Source: Diplonema japonicum (lineage: Eukaryota; Euglenozoa; Diplonemea; Diplonemida; Diplonemidae). Taken from it: DNA of 64,000 nucleotides. Positions 30,519-40,178 of the stretch are shown here, one piece after another. A program made the translations under genes and the position numbers. Every line of letters starts with the position of its first letter. Within the stretch, counting starts at the first letter, position 1. The stretch lies in the NCBI GenBank assembly GCA_964019335.1, contig OZ025672.1, forward strand, positions 1 through 64,000, given 5' to 3'. The notes beneath the pieces were generated by a model that did no database searches, was not told the origin of the DNA, and worked only from the letters and a program-made list of their open reading frames with translations.

Positions 30519-31892
30519 TCATGCGAAAGACAACATTTCATCGACGGACGTAATCTTTTCGGCAACCTTGTTAAGCTTCTCACCACGAACCTGCTCCTCG
30601 GCCCTTATGGACTGCCATGTGGACCACGTGGTAGGATTCTTAAGGAGTGGGAGGATGGCGGCAGACCCGGCACCAGTGCACGAAGCATCCTGGTTCGCAA
30701 TCGGTGCATCTGTAGCCATGGTGCCGCCCACTGTCTTGCCGTCAACGTGGGCTGCTAAGATGACTCCCACGGGGCCATTCTTCACCCACCCGCTGCAGTA
30801 CGCTCTTGGTAGCGGCTCCCCGTCTTTCATTATCCTTCCCCCCTTGTCAGAAGGCACCACACCTCTCGCGTTGTCGAACGGCACGGTTTCATCTGTCATT
30901 ACCGATCTGTACCCAATACTTCTCAGTACCATGTCCGCGGGGAGTAGCTCAGTGACCCCCGTGTCCTCCACCTTCCCATTCCTTTCATCGCCCGTCACCT
31001 TCATCACACTCACCACCATCCCTTCTTTCGTTACCTCCACAGGCTTGCGAAGGTACCTCACGTGGAACGATCTCTCTTTCTCTTCATTTTTTGAGTTATC
31101 AAGAATAAGAGAAATGAGTCTCTTGTACTTCCTTTCTAGCTCAGACTCGTCGAAGGACAAGATGCCGTCGTGGATGTGTGTCGAGAGGTACTCGTTAGGC
31201 TCCCCCTTGCCACCTGTGTGACCGAGGGAAAGCATCTCACGAAACTCCTTGATGGTGAAGGCTGTGTTTATGATGCCTCTTCTAGCTACAAGGCTCACGT
31301 TGCGGACACCTGAGGTGGCCAGCTCGGAAAGGGACTCCGATGTAATGTCCGTCGGCTGGAGGAGGGACTGCGGGGCGAGCAAGATGCGTGCGCAGTCGAC
31401 TGCAACGTTGCCATTGCCAACGATAAGCACGTTGCGGACCTCCGAGAGAGGGCGGGATGGAGCAGGGGCACCCGGAAGTCCGTTGTACCAAGACACAAAA
31501 GACCTGGCAGACTGCACGTGTTCATCCTCCCCAGGGATATTTAGCTTCTTGTCGTTATCGGCGCCCGTCGCGACGACCACCTGGTGGTAGTTCTCAAGAA
31601 GCTTCGCCACCGTTACCTCCTTCCCAACTTCTACGTTGCCATAGAACTTCACCCTGTCGCTCATGCCCCCCTCAATCATCTCTGTGAAGGTGTTCCCCAC
31701 ATTCTTCACCTCGGGGTGGTCAGGTGCCACGCCGTATCTTGCCAACCCGAAAGGCACTACCATCTTGTCGTACACGTCCACCTCTGAGCCCTCGATGCCC
31801 TTAAGTGCGGCAAGTGCTGTATACCACCCACTAGGCCCGCCGCCCACTACAGCTATCTTGTGAGCCTGGCGCAGCATGTTCGAGCGCATCAT
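30519..31892 (-). CDS. FDXR: NADPH:adrenodoxin (ferredoxin) oxidoreductase, mitochondrial
   Basis: A flavoenzyme that passes electrons from NADPH to a mitochondrial [2Fe-2S] ferredoxin for Fe-S cluster assembly and related pathways. Its 457 residues match the family's size. The FAD motif IAVVGGGPSGWYTA starts at about residue 13, the NADPH site VLIVGNGNVAVDCARILL lies mid-protein, and the C-terminal FAD-contact segment YCSGWVKNGPVGVI is intact. A very short N-terminus (MMRSNMLRQAH) may act as a minimal mitochondrial signal. Start: the ATG pair at 31892 lies downstream of TTGAAATATTTCAG; the longer frame to 31955 crosses that acceptor. It implies an aerobic-type mitochondrion with ferredoxin metabolism. 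Confidence 0.95.
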   Translation of the reverse strand: MMRSNMLRQAHKIAVVGGGPSGWYTALAALKGIEGSEVDVYDKMVVPFGLARYGVAPDHPEVKNVGNTFTEMIEGGMSDRVKFYGNVEVGKEVTVAKLLENYHQVVVATGADNDKKLNIPGEDEHVQSARSFVSWYNGLPGAPAPSRPLSEVRNVLIVGNGNVAVDCARILLAPQSLLQPTDITSESLSELATSGVRNVSLVARRGIINTAFTIKEFREMLSLGHTGGKGEPNEYLSTHIHDGILSFDESELERKYKRLISLILDNSKNEEKERSFHVRYLRKPVEVTKEGMVVSVMKVTGDERNGKVEDTGVTELLPADMVLRSIGYRSVMTDETVPFDNARGVVPSDKGGRIMKDGEPLPRAYCSGWVKNGPVGVILAAHVDGKTVGGTMATDAPIANQDASCTGAGSAAILPLLKNPTTWSTWQSIRAEEQVRGEKLNKVAEKITSVDEMLSFA

Positions 31893-31958
31893 TTTATCTA
31901 AAAGTAAGCGTTTGTCGCTACTGAAATATTTCAAAAACACATATTGGTTAGCCACAGA

Positions 31959-33455
31959 TTAGGAGTGGACCACTGAAAAGTAGTCAGCACCAGCGGATGG
32001 CCTGACAGGCTGCCGTTGCCGTTTACGTGCAGTCGGTGGGGCTGAAGGGGTGTCGGTGACAGTGGGCGTGGGCACCAAAAAAAAGGGACTGGGGTGTGTG
32101 GAGCGGAGCTGTGAACTACTGAAGCCTGCCGTTCTGGGACGCAGGTCAGTGTCGAGGGATGAGTCCTGTCGCGCATACCAGGAGAGCGCCTTCATAAAGG
32201 GGTCAGGCTTGGCCACAGGTGGTGAGCTGCACCTAGAACTACTGCTTGAAGAACTCAACGAGGCAGGTGCCTCGAAGTGGTCAACTGCCGTGTTGCCCCC
32301 AGTCGTAATATGTAGTGGTGATGTGGGGCCAGTGGCAACCACAAGCCGCTTCCTAGCCTTTAAAGTAAACGTACACGGCTTGCAACTTGGCCACACAATG
32401 TGACCCGCAGTCAGATTATCGGGGAAATCCGCCACTATCTCTGTGCTCGTTGGACTCTTCGGCATACGGTGCTCAGCAGTCCCACGCCCCCACGCCCTCC
32501 CCGCCGCTCTTTGCGAGGCTTTGTACTGCTTCGGGACATACTGTTTACACTCCGGCTTTTTCTTCCACTTTTTGGAAGCTATTGGGAGCCGTCTTCTCCT
32601 GTACGGCATACGTGGTTCGGGACTTGCTTGACTTACTAAGGGGGACTGTTCGGCTAGCGCTGAGGGGGTCCATGGGATGTCTTCTGGTTGTTTGGATGTC
32701 TTACAACTGTCCAATGACAGCTTCTTACGCGGGGGGGGAGGAAGCTTGCGGGACAAGGGCTGGAAACAAATGGCGGCAGAGAGAACCAGCAAGGCCTGGT
32801 GCAGGAAGGACAGTGTACGTGGTGCCTTGCAGTGCGCTTTAACGACCTCTGCACGGATGGTTGGGAGAGCGTCGATCTCGGTGATACTTAACCGTGCCTT
32901 AGTGATGGAAGCTCTTCTTCGTACCACTTCTGAAGCCTCGATGAGGCGCTCTACCGTAATGCCTTGCAGGATATGGGTGAGGTCATTGGCGAGGAAGCTG
33001 CTAATGCAGTGCTTGTGGACATGCGAGGCAGCTGCGGTTTTGATGTCGTTGTCGACCCAGTCGGCTGTGTAGCGGGCTGTCTCTTCTGCTTGGATCCACA
33101 ACTTCACGCACTCCATGATGCGCACCCGTCGTGCGGCAAGGTACCGCCTGATGTACGCTTGCACTTTGATGGTGTTGATGAGGTACTTGTGGACTACACG
33201 CTTAACGCGTGATATGCATCGTAACCAGCACCCGAGGGCGTGAGTCGTGGTGTCTGTTGCTGTGCGTATTACCGACATATCGAAGGAAGGGCTTGTAAAG
33301 TCCTGAGACCCTCTCCCCCTGGCGAGGACAAGCTTAGACCGAACAGAGAACTGAGCAAACTCTTGTTGGATAGGCGGCACCGACGGCGATGCATCTTCAT
33401 GAAAGAGGGACCTCAGGTCCTGAGCGTTTGAGGCCCGCCTTGACCTTCGCCGCAT
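31959..33455 (-). CDS. IQ-motif protein, family unknown
   Basis: A 498-residue basic protein. One IQ-like calmodulin-binding motif, VQAYIRRYLAARRVR, lies near residues 95-110 and is followed by a helical region to about 200. A hydrophobic, possibly buried helix (LLVLSAAICFQPL) is near 225. The last 250 residues are Pro/Ser/Arg-rich and probably disordered. The ATG at 33455 is four or five bases after TTTCCACAG; the open frame extends eight codons further through that acceptor. It lies 66 bases upstream of the FDXR start, one of the tightest spacings here. IQ proteins of this style are common in flagellar and cortical structures; the function is not known. Confidence 0.8.
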   Translation of the reverse strand: MRRRSRRASNAQDLRSLFHEDASPSVPPIQQEFAQFSVRSKLVLARGRGSQDFTSPSFDMSVIRTATDTTTHALGCWLRCISRVKRVVHKYLINTIKVQAYIRRYLAARRVRIMECVKLWIQAEETARYTADWVDNDIKTAAASHVHKHCISSFLANDLTHILQGITVERLIEASEVVRRRASITKARLSITEIDALPTIRAEVVKAHCKAPRTLSFLHQALLVLSAAICFQPLSRKLPPPPRKKLSLDSCKTSKQPEDIPWTPSALAEQSPLVSQASPEPRMPYRRRRLPIASKKWKKKPECKQYVPKQYKASQRAAGRAWGRGTAEHRMPKSPTSTEIVADFPDNLTAGHIVWPSCKPCTFTLKARKRLVVATGPTSPLHITTGGNTAVDHFEAPASLSSSSSSSRCSSPPVAKPDPFMKALSWYARQDSSLDTDLRPRTAGFSSSQLRSTHPSPFFLVPTPTVTDTPSAPPTARKRQRQPVRPSAGADYFSVVHS

Positions 33456-33545
33456 ACCACCTGTGGAAACAACTAACAAGGCAGGGAGGGGGGGGGGGGG
33501 GGGGGATTAAGACCCAAAGAAAATAAACGACAACCCCACCCCCAA

Positions 33546-33797
33546 TCAGTGTAACCCAAGCTCTCTAAGAGTGCCAAACCCGTCTCCTATCTTCCGCCCG
33601 CCTTTGAACACAGACGGGAAACTGGTGACTCCTGCTCTTTTGCACGTGTTCGTGTGCGTGTCGCAATTCACATATGTATAAGGTATCTTTGTGAGTTCGT
33701 TCTTCTGCCGTATCGTCCAAGGACAAGCGTTGCTTCCGTACAGCACAATGCTCTGCGACTGCGATGAGGACCGGTGGCCTGCTGGCTCCGTCGACAT
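33546..33797 (-). CDS. small thioredoxin/glutaredoxin-fold protein, single active-site Cys
   Basis: An 83-residue protein with a compact thioredoxin-like fold: strand SIVLYGSNACPWT, then YTYVNCDTHTNTCKRAG, the cis-Pro loop TSFPSVF and the final GGRKIGDGFGTLRELGL. The usual second active-site Cys is replaced (CPWT), so a monothiol mechanism is expected. NCD...CKRAGV..FP resembles the thioredoxin-like domain attached to bacterial VKOR homologues, as well as small glutaredoxins. No signal peptide is seen, so it is probably cytosolic. It is 90 bases from the IQ gene and on the same strand. Confidence 0.8.
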   Translation of the reverse strand: MSTEPAGHRSSSQSQSIVLYGSNACPWTIRQKNELTKIPYTYVNCDTHTNTCKRAGVTSFPSVFKGGRKIGDGFGTLRELGLH

Positions 33798-33944
33798 GTT
33801 GTTCCCTCTTTTTGTCTGTCCCTACCTTTTTCGTTGTTCCAGGAAAACGATCTTAAAAAGGAAAATACTGTTCGAAAATTGATCTTGTTCTTGATAATGA
33901 GTGGAATTTGAGGGGTAGGTTAGTAGTCAGCAAATCATTCCATA

Positions 33945-34463
33945 TCACATGAGGTGTGCAAACCTGTTTTCTTTTTCTTTTTTTGAATTCAGATCATACA
34001 TGGACTTCAAAGCAGCCTGGTCGGCCACGGTAAGCTTGGGCTTCTCAACAGACTCCAAGTCTTTTTTCCGTTCTTCTTCTTGTTTCTCACTGTAGGTGGG
34101 TAAGTAAGGATGGGTTACACAAAAAGCAAACACATACGCTTCGAAGGCTTCCATCTCCTCCTTGTGCCGTTGCTCCATCCCATCTTTAAGATCTATCATA
34201 TGCTTCCTGAGCACCTTCTTCTCATGCTTCTCATCAGGGTTCTTGTTCGAGTACGATCTCTTCTCCTTTGTCAGCTCCTGGAGCGTTGTTCTCAGACGTT
34301 TCCACTCAGCGTTCTGCCTCTTCTGCAGCATCCCCTTCGTCAGCTTCTTCTCCTCTCTCACCTCCTCCACATCTTCCTCCATTTTTTCATCTTTCACAAC
34401 CCCAGCCAATGTTTTCTCATAAGGCGCCGCTGCCTTCTTCCGCTGCTTTTTCGCCTTTCCCAT
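33945..34463 (-). CDS. charged helical protein resembling the OTUD6 N-terminal region (one intron)
   Basis: After removal of a 48-nt intron the product is 156 residues. It opens MGKAKKQRKKAA and is strongly charged and helical. KKVLRKHMIDLKDGMEQRHK and the following EEME resemble the conserved N-terminal helix of OTUD6-type proteins (K..L..DV..LE.EM..KH..EL), but the OTU protease domain is absent. The intron is a multiple of three, so the unspliced frame also reads through; the spliced version restores a continuous Glu/Lys helix (FEAEKQEEE). The ATG follows GATATCACAG by 8 bases. Function unknown; the resemblance is short and may be generic coiled coil. Confidence 0.65.
   Translation of the reverse strand: MGKAKKQRKKAAAPYEKTLAGVVKDEKMEEDVEEVREEKKLTKGMLQKRQNAEWKRLRTTLQELTKEKRSYSNKNPDEKHEKKVLRKHMIDLKDGMEQRHKEEMEAFEAYVFAFCVTHPYLPTYSEKQEEERKKDLESVEKPKLTVADQAALKSMYDLNSKKEKENRFAHLM
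34090..34137 (-). other. intron of OTUD6-N-like gene (48 nt)
   Basis: GTATGTGTTT at the 5' end and CACCTACAG at the 3' end. It sits between AFEA and EKQEEE and encodes an out-of-character hydrophobic stretch if retained. Confidence 0.8.
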
Positions 34464-34596
34464 CCTATTCTCTGTGATATCTAATGAAACAAGAAATAAA
34501 CTGCAAAGATCAAAATGGAGGTGGGGCACACTATTAAAAAAAAAGGAGACACTGGTGAGAGCGGGAGGGCATCTCAAAGACGCCCAGGAAGGCCCT

Positions 34597-35281
34597 CTAG
34601 CGGTCGCGTGAGTCGTGTGACCTCTGAGGCGTCCTGTCGGCGGACTTGCGGTCATTCCGGCCCAACGACTCAGAACGAGAGGAAGAGGAGCTGCGGCGTC
34701 GCGAGGGAGGCGTTGGGTCTCTCTTTTCTTCCCTATCTCTCCTGTCTCTTCTGTCCCTGTCCCTGTCCCTCCTATCCCTATCTCTGTCTCTGTCTCTGTC
34801 TCTGTCCCTTCTATCCCTGTCCCTATCTCTCCTGTCTCTATCCCTGTCCCTATCTCTATCCCTCCTCCTCCTCCTATCCCTTGAGTCTGACGAGGTTGTC
34901 CTCCTCCTCCTCCTTCTGCTGTCTCTATCGTTCTTTCGTTCTCTCGTGTCTTTTCTATTTTTCCTCTCTTCCTTTTTTTTTCTGTCTTCTTCTTCTCTAG
35001 CCAGGGCAAAACCAATTCGCTGCCTCAGCTCGCGCATCTGTCTTTGCTGGGCTAGGGTCGGGCGGGGGAGACATTCCAAGTTGGACAACTTAAGCTGCAA
35101 AGCCTGTGAAGATGGTGTGAAAGTTTCAAAAAGAAATATTAAATACCTGTGTCTGTTTGTCTTCGGAAGGCGTGGCTGTCAGCTTGGTGATGACGCCGAC
35201 CGGCACACCGCCCGCCATGTTCCCAGACGCTGCTGCGAGCTCAGCAGCCAGCGTCAGCGAGGTTACTTCCTCTAAACTCAT
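34597..35281 (-). CDS. Arg/Asp-dipeptide-rich protein (one intron)
   Basis: The exons 35147-35281 and 34597-35103 encode 213 residues. The first 45 residues form a small neutral domain (MSLEEVTSLTLAAELAAASG...). About residues 50-80 are amphipathic, and the rest is a long RD/RS-type tail with alternating Arg-Asp dipeptides encoded by a CGAGAC/AGAGAC-like array at 34740-34870. RD/RS tails are typical of pre-mRNA splicing and RNA-processing proteins, so a nuclear role is inferred. The specific family is not recognised. The 43-nt intron begins GTATTT, the one deviation from GTATG among the six introns. It is 135 bases from the GAF-protein stop. Confidence 0.75.
35104..35146 (-). other. intron of RD-rich gene (43 nt)
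   Basis: GTATTTAATA at the 5' end and CATCTTCACAG at the 3' end. It joins EDKQTQ to ALQLKLSN in frame and is the only one of the six introns not starting GTATG. Confidence 0.85.
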
Positions 35282-35416
35282 CGCATGTGAAGTCCTATGG
35301 CGGTGTTGCGGATATGGAGTTGCATTGAACAAATGACAAAACAAAAGAAAAGGGTTAAAACTGTAGCTATCGAAGGGGAGAATCGATCACTGTATTTACA
35401 AACAGTCGCATGAACA

Positions 35417-38400
35417 CTAGCTATCGTCTTCCTCTTCGCCATCCTCACCATCGTCACCCTCCTCGCCCTCCTCCATCTCATCCTCGTCCACCTCTGTTAA
35501 TGCATCGCCAACACTTGAGTTCAGCTCTGTCACAGTTTCTTCCTTCTCCTCTGCTACTTCTTCCGTGAAGTCCAGCATCCCATTTGCTTGCAACTTCCTC
35601 AGATTGGTGGCAGCATACCTCAACTGTACTGCCGCATACGTCCAGTGGTAGAATACTGAAGTCGGTTTCGACCCTTTCTTCGCCACGTAGTCAACAGTGA
35701 GGCCCTTCGTCATTTTCTTCGCTCTGATGAAAAAGGCCTTCGCAGGCTTGGAGGTCGTGGGGTCGAACTCGGCCATCTTCTTCAGGACGGGGTACTTTAT
35801 GCACCTCCTTGTCTTTTCCCACGTTGATACGACCTTGGGCTTCTTCCCCATCACTATGAAGGCTGCAGCGCAGACAGGCGGGATAGCTTCAGGCGGCTTG
35901 TTGTACTTGGCCATCTCAAGAAGCTCTTCCTTTTTCATACTATTCAGGCTGGCAAGCGTGTGCAACCAAACCTTTTTCAAGAATCTGACGCAAGAGGGTG
36001 ATATGTCATCCTCGATCTTCAGACGCACCTCCTCAGAGCCGATCTCGTCGACGTTCCCCTCATCGACCTCAACTAAGAGAGTGCTCAGCAAGGACGCTGC
36101 ACTAGTAACCATTGCCAAGTCAGCATCAGTGAAATTCCTCTTTCCTTGTGTCCACTGCACGGTGTCCATGAACAGCACACCTAGGGAGCCCACAGGCATC
36201 GCTACGAGCTGTCCGTCGTTCACCTCACCGTCGCCCAAATACTTCATAGCAGGCTCTTTGGTCACGTCTTGATAGTGCTTCACCTCGTTCCCACTCAGCA
36301 AACTCGGCGTTATTCCCTCACCCTGCGGTAATACCTGCCCAACAACCCAACTCTGCGGCGGCGTTGCGGCAACATACTCCATGTCTTCGCTCTTTGTCTC
36401 CCGCACCACGTTTCTCTTAAGAGACATGTACACATGGCTACAACCAGACAGTGCACTGCACCACTGCACGCACTGCATGGCGTACATCCTCTTCATCCTC
36501 ATCTTCAGTAGAGGGTTCCTCCTCTCACCCAGCTGGCCTACTAAGTCCAAGATTTGTTGAATCTGTGCTTCCTTCAAAGGGTACTGCGCGTCGCCTTCAA
36601 CACCCAACACAGAGATCACTGCAAGGCCGCTTTTGAAGTTGACTAGCACGGGGAACAGGTACAAAAAGTTGTTCCGCTTGTCCTCCGGTACATAGCACTT
36701 TGCGTTGGCTGCGTCTTTTACGTTCTCGATGTACTCGTATGACCCTTCTGCAGGCTTCATGTTGAACGACTGCGCCTCCTTATCACTGAGTGTTTTTGTT
36801 AATACGTTGTTGTGAGGACCAAAATTCTCAGGTGCCTCTTGCCCAACGGTGTACCCATTCTGTGCCACCACCGTTAGAACATCACCATGAGGGCGAGTGA
36901 GAGTTGCTAAGTAGCAGTTGATGCCAGGGCCGAAGTCGCTGACTGCCTTCGTGACTCTTGAGAACAGTTCAGGGACTGACGTTGCCTGTTGTACATCAGG
37001 TGTCATGCCGTTGACATAGGCTTGCGAAAGGAGATTAGCAACTGCTTCAAAGAATGTGACCATGTCAGGCGAGATTGGGACAGCAGGCAGCGCAGTGTCG
37101 AACGCGTAGCAGTCTTCTTCGCTCTCTATGAGGTTCGTTTGCTGCTGGTTCAGGTTGTTCACGGTGTCAGCGTTAAGCATTGCGGCCACCTCGCCTGCGG
37201 AGTTGTAGATGGGTGTTGTCAGGAAGTCGCCAAAGCCGCCGTCTTCCTTTGTCCCCACTCGCACTATACCCTCTTCGTTAGTTTTCAAAGGGTCCTTCAG
37301 GTGTATGGTCTCCTTCTCTTTTATAGCAAGGACTGTAGGTGCATTGGGGTGATCAGGTATCGCAAAGGTCTCTTTCCCTGCTCGCAGTACGTTGCTGCAG
37401 TTATCCGACGCGTATCTAAAACACAAAGACGGCCCGTCGAGGACTGCTATGTACACTGCACAATCGAACAGCAGCAACCCCAGCTCAGGGGCAACCTTGC
37501 CGAGGAGCTCACGCAGCATGTCCTCCGTCTTGCAGTTGTCGACCCTTGTCCGTAGCTGTACGAGATACTCATCCATGTCGTTCTCCTGTCTCTTCAGTCT
37601 CAGCAGTCTCGCTTCCTCCCTCCGCTTGTCTTTGATGGACACTTGGTCAAGTAGCTTTGCCGAAGACCGTCTCCTGCTATCCCTTCGTGAGGCGGCCAGT
37701 TCTTCTTTCGACTTCCGCTTGTCACGTTCTGCCATGACTCGCGCTTTGCGCTCTGCCGCTTTGCGATCTTTGTCCTGCTGCACTCGCTTCTTCTCTTGAT
37801 CAATGCGTTCCTCCTCCGCCCTCTTTGCTTCTTCTTGTTCTCTGGTTTCTCGTTCTTGTCTTTCGGCATCAAGACGGGACTGTTCAGCTTCCTTAGCACG
37901 TTCTGCGGCTTCTTCAGCTTCCTTCTTCTCTTGCAGAAACAGCTCAATATCCTGTATTCCCTTGTCCCATAACTCTGCTGTAAGATCCATCCCCAAGGTG
38001 TACTCCTTCATGAAGTAGTTCCTTTCTGCGGTCTCCTCATCCTCCAGTTGCTTTCTGACTTCCTCGTCTTCTGTTTTTCTCTTCTCCTCAAAGTCAAGAA
38101 GCAAAGTGTGAAGAACAGGAAGCAGCTTTTTCTTTCGCTGCTTCTCCGCCTCCGACATGTCCTCAAGGATCTCTGCTGTTTTCTCATCATTCTGCTTCTG
38201 CTGCCCCGCATCGGCAGTTTCTTTTCTTTTCAAGTCGCTGAAGAAGGTATCGATCACACCAGGCTGTGCTCGTTTCCGCTCTTCCCACTCGTCCCATGTC
38301 TCCGTTAGCCACTTGTCTCGGTGGGGTTCTTCGGGAACTCTGTCTGCCCTTCCTATTCTGAGGCAGTAGTTCGACCATGGTTCATTCAGCAACACCTGCC

Positions 38401-38500
38401 TGTCATATACTGCCTCCTGCTGCTTCACCTCCTCCAATGTGGTCCTCGGCAGCTGCTTCACATACGAGAAGGTCAAGGCTCGCTCCATTCCTAACGACAT
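35417..38500 (-). CDS. flagellum-type protein: charged coiled coil, GAF-like domains, dynein-stalk-like C-terminus
   Basis: A 1027-residue protein. Residues 1-60 include WSNYCLRIGRADRVPEEPHRDKW, and about 80-320 is Lys/Glu/Arg-rich coiled coil. At about 325-480, 510-640 and 690-830 come three regions with GAF-like strand/loop patterns (for example CAVYIAVLDGPSLCFRYAS and ADLAMVTSAASLLS). Residues about 840-965 resemble the coiled-coil/microtubule-binding stalk of dynein heavy chains: LEMAKYNKPPEAI, WEKTRRCIKYP-VLKKMAEFD and VFYHWTYAAVQLRYA align by pattern to its NPP, W..K..L and C.WV..M..Y landmarks. The end is an acidic Glu/Asp tail. No AAA ATPase modules are present. An axonemal, dynein-arm-associated role is inferred. 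The ATG at 38500 follows ACTAACCACCACAG. Confidence 0.8.
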   Translation of the reverse strand: MSLGMERALTFSYVKQLPRTTLEEVKQQEAVYDRQVLLNEPWSNYCLRIGRADRVPEEPHRDKWLTETWDEWEERKRAQPGVIDTFFSDLKRKETADAGQQKQNDEKTAEILEDMSEAEKQRKKKLLPVLHTLLLDFEEKRKTEDEEVRKQLEDEETAERNYFMKEYTLGMDLTAELWDKGIQDIELFLQEKKEAEEAAERAKEAEQSRLDAERQERETREQEEAKRAEEERIDQEKKRVQQDKDRKAAERKARVMAERDKRKSKEELAASRRDSRRRSSAKLLDQVSIKDKRREEARLLRLKRQENDMDEYLVQLRTRVDNCKTEDMLRELLGKVAPELGLLLFDCAVYIAVLDGPSLCFRYASDNCSNVLRAGKETFAIPDHPNAPTVLAIKEKETIHLKDPLKTNEEGIVRVGTKEDGGFGDFLTTPIYNSAGEVAAMLNADTVNNLNQQQTNLIESEEDCYAFDTALPAVPISPDMVTFFEAVANLLSQAYVNGMTPDVQQATSVPELFSRVTKAVSDFGPGINCYLATLTRPHGDVLTVVAQNGYTVGQEAPENFGPHNNVLTKTLSDKEAQSFNMKPAEGSYEYIENVKDAANAKCYVPEDKRNNFLYLFPVLVNFKSGLAVISVLGVEGDAQYPLKEAQIQQILDLVGQLGERRNPLLKMRMKRMYAMQCVQWCSALSGCSHVYMSLKRNVVRETKSEDMEYVAATPPQSWVVGQVLPQGEGITPSLLSGNEVKHYQDVTKEPAMKYLGDGEVNDGQLVAMPVGSLGVLFMDTVQWTQGKRNFTDADLAMVTSAASLLSTLLVEVDEGNVDEIGSEEVRLKIEDDISPSCVRFLKKVWLHTLASLNSMKKEELLEMAKYNKPPEAIPPVCAAAFIVMGKKPKVVSTWEKTRRCIKYPVLKKMAEFDPTTSKPAKAFFIRAKKMTKGLTVDYVAKKGSKPTSVFYHWTYAAVQLRYAATNLRKLQANGMLDFTEEVAEEKEETVTELNSSVGDALTEVDEDEMEEGEEGDDGEDGEEEDDS

Positions 38501-38648
38501 CTTCACTCTGTTCGAGTGCCTGTGGTGGTTAGTTTTGCGAATGCGCAATGTGAATAACAGGCTAGAATAGGTCCTCAAACCTTTAGCTTATAATGGTAAA
38601 GATACGACCATCTAAGGTTGAAATCAGGTTAAAATACGTGCACTGAAT

Positions 38649-39929
38649 CTACAGCAAGAAACAGCAGCACGCAATGAGCAAGCATGCCTTCAAGATGGAC
38701 GGTTCCAGCGTCACCTCGCTGCCGTTATCGATGGTGGAGCTCAGCAAGACAGTTTTCTTGCCGGTGTGGCGGTAGTTACAAAGAAGCCCCGCCAGCATGT
38801 AGTGGGATAAGTAATACTGCGAGAGGTTCAGCGCCCTGCCGTTGATGGTGAACCACGTGGCGGGGATTGCATTCAGTTGCTCGGAGTTGGCACCTGGGAT
38901 GTATTCAACAGGCTTCGTGGGGTTGGCGAGGCTGGTCCCTACAACCGGTGTAAGTGTCTTAGACATTGTGAGGAGATCAAGCTGCCGAACGAGCGTATCA
39001 TGCGGTGTCTTGGGCAGCTCAAGCGCCACATCGCTGATGGTGAAACCCTGTGTGCCTGTACGGCGGACTACGTTGCGGACGGCCTTGGCGATGCCAGGGC
39101 TGAACCCTGTACTGTACATCTCGTCGTGAGGGACGAGCTTGTCCAGTTTGTGCGGTTTGGAAGGGATCCAATTCTGTAGCATCCTGTCGCCGTCGTACCA
39201 CATGGAGGCGCGCGTGTTGCAGTCGTTGTGCTTGACGCACTTTGAAGCCTCGCCGACGACAAGCACGTTGGCAGAGTTGCTGCGGACAACATCCAACATA
39301 AGCAGGCGGAGCAGGTCCACCTCTGCAACGAGGTGGTCACCGTTGTCGCCCTTCCTGATGAGGTCCACGAAATAGTGCACATCGCGAACAACAATGATTG
39401 GCTTGGGTACACCAGGCAAGCTCCCGACTGCCATGACAGACCGCATCACGTGCTCCAGCGTGAGATGGATGAGCATGAAGGTTGTGTGGTAGTGCTCGAT
39501 GTTCCCGGTGATGACATCAGCGAACACATTGATAGCCTTTACGTAGGCAAGAATAAGACGGCCAGAGAGACCAAGCGGCTCAAGGATGTGGGTAAGGACT
39601 CCATAGAAGATGAGTCGTGGATCGTCAGTTGCCTGGATGAGAACGTGGGGGCGGCCCTCGATTGCCTGGTGGATCTGTTCTTGAAGAGCTTTTTTATCAT
39701 CGCTTAGAATCACCCTCCACTGGCAGTCCTTCTCTTCCTCGTCCACCACCCAGTTGTTCCTACCCACGAGAAGAGATCGCTTGAAACAATAAGGCATGCC
39801 GTACTCATCCACAGCGGGCCACATCAGCAAACACGCGGCACCTATACCAAGGGCTCCTTTCATGAATTGCATCCCCTTTCCATTTGACGATGCGGCTTTC
39901 GTGCAGCGCCTGCTCAGGAGGTGTCTCAT
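38649..39929 (-). CDS. unknown protein with N- and C-terminal membrane segments
   Basis: A 426-residue protein. A basic N-terminus (MRHLLSRRCTKAASSNGKG) precedes a hydrophobic stretch (FMKGALGIGAACLLMW), like a mitochondrial or signal-anchor sequence. The C-terminus ends in a hydrophobic tail (SILKACLLIACCCFLL). The middle has an alternating strand/helix pattern (HVLIQATDDPRLIFYGVL, KPIIVVRDVHYFVDLI, ANVLVVGEASKCVKH), suggestive of a Rossmann or P-loop-like fold of AAA type but without a convincing Walker A. The final part has winged-helix-like LELPKTPHDTLVRQLDLL. Such a layout recalls organelle-membrane ATPase-fold proteins, but I cannot name a family. The ATG at 39929 is chosen where gene-like codon use begins; the frame upstream is homopolymer-coded. 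Confidence 0.7.
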   Translation of the reverse strand: MRHLLSRRCTKAASSNGKGMQFMKGALGIGAACLLMWPAVDEYGMPYCFKRSLLVGRNNWVVDEEEKDCQWRVILSDDKKALQEQIHQAIEGRPHVLIQATDDPRLIFYGVLTHILEPLGLSGRLILAYVKAINVFADVITGNIEHYHTTFMLIHLTLEHVMRSVMAVGSLPGVPKPIIVVRDVHYFVDLIRKGDNGDHLVAEVDLLRLLMLDVVRSNSANVLVVGEASKCVKHNDCNTRASMWYDGDRMLQNWIPSKPHKLDKLVPHDEMYSTGFSPGIAKAVRNVVRRTGTQGFTISDVALELPKTPHDTLVRQLDLLTMSKTLTPVVGTSLANPTKPVEYIPGANSEQLNAIPATWFTINGRALNLSQYYLSHYMLAGLLCNYRHTGKKTVLLSSTIDNGSEVTLEPSILKACLLIACCCFLL

Positions 39930-40143
39930 TTTAATAAGAAAGGGAGGCTGGAGGTGGCTTGGGGGGGGGGGGGGGGGGGGAAGACGATCCACCGAGAAAA
40001 AAAAATCAGAAGAAAGCACCCTCGTTACCGGAAAAAAAAAAAAAAAAAAAAAAAAGCGAGACTGTTCAAAAAAAAAAACAAAACAAAATATAATATAAAA
40101 AAAAAAAAAACTGGGAACAGAAGAATGCTTAGTTGAAAAGGCC

Positions 40144-40178
<35 letters not shown>

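Noticed and set aside
34740-34870. Tandem CTGTCC/CTATCT array as a microsatellite or CRISPR-like repeat
   Set aside because: It is the coding array for Arg-Asp dipeptides of the 34597-35281 gene and stays in frame throughout; there are no spacers.
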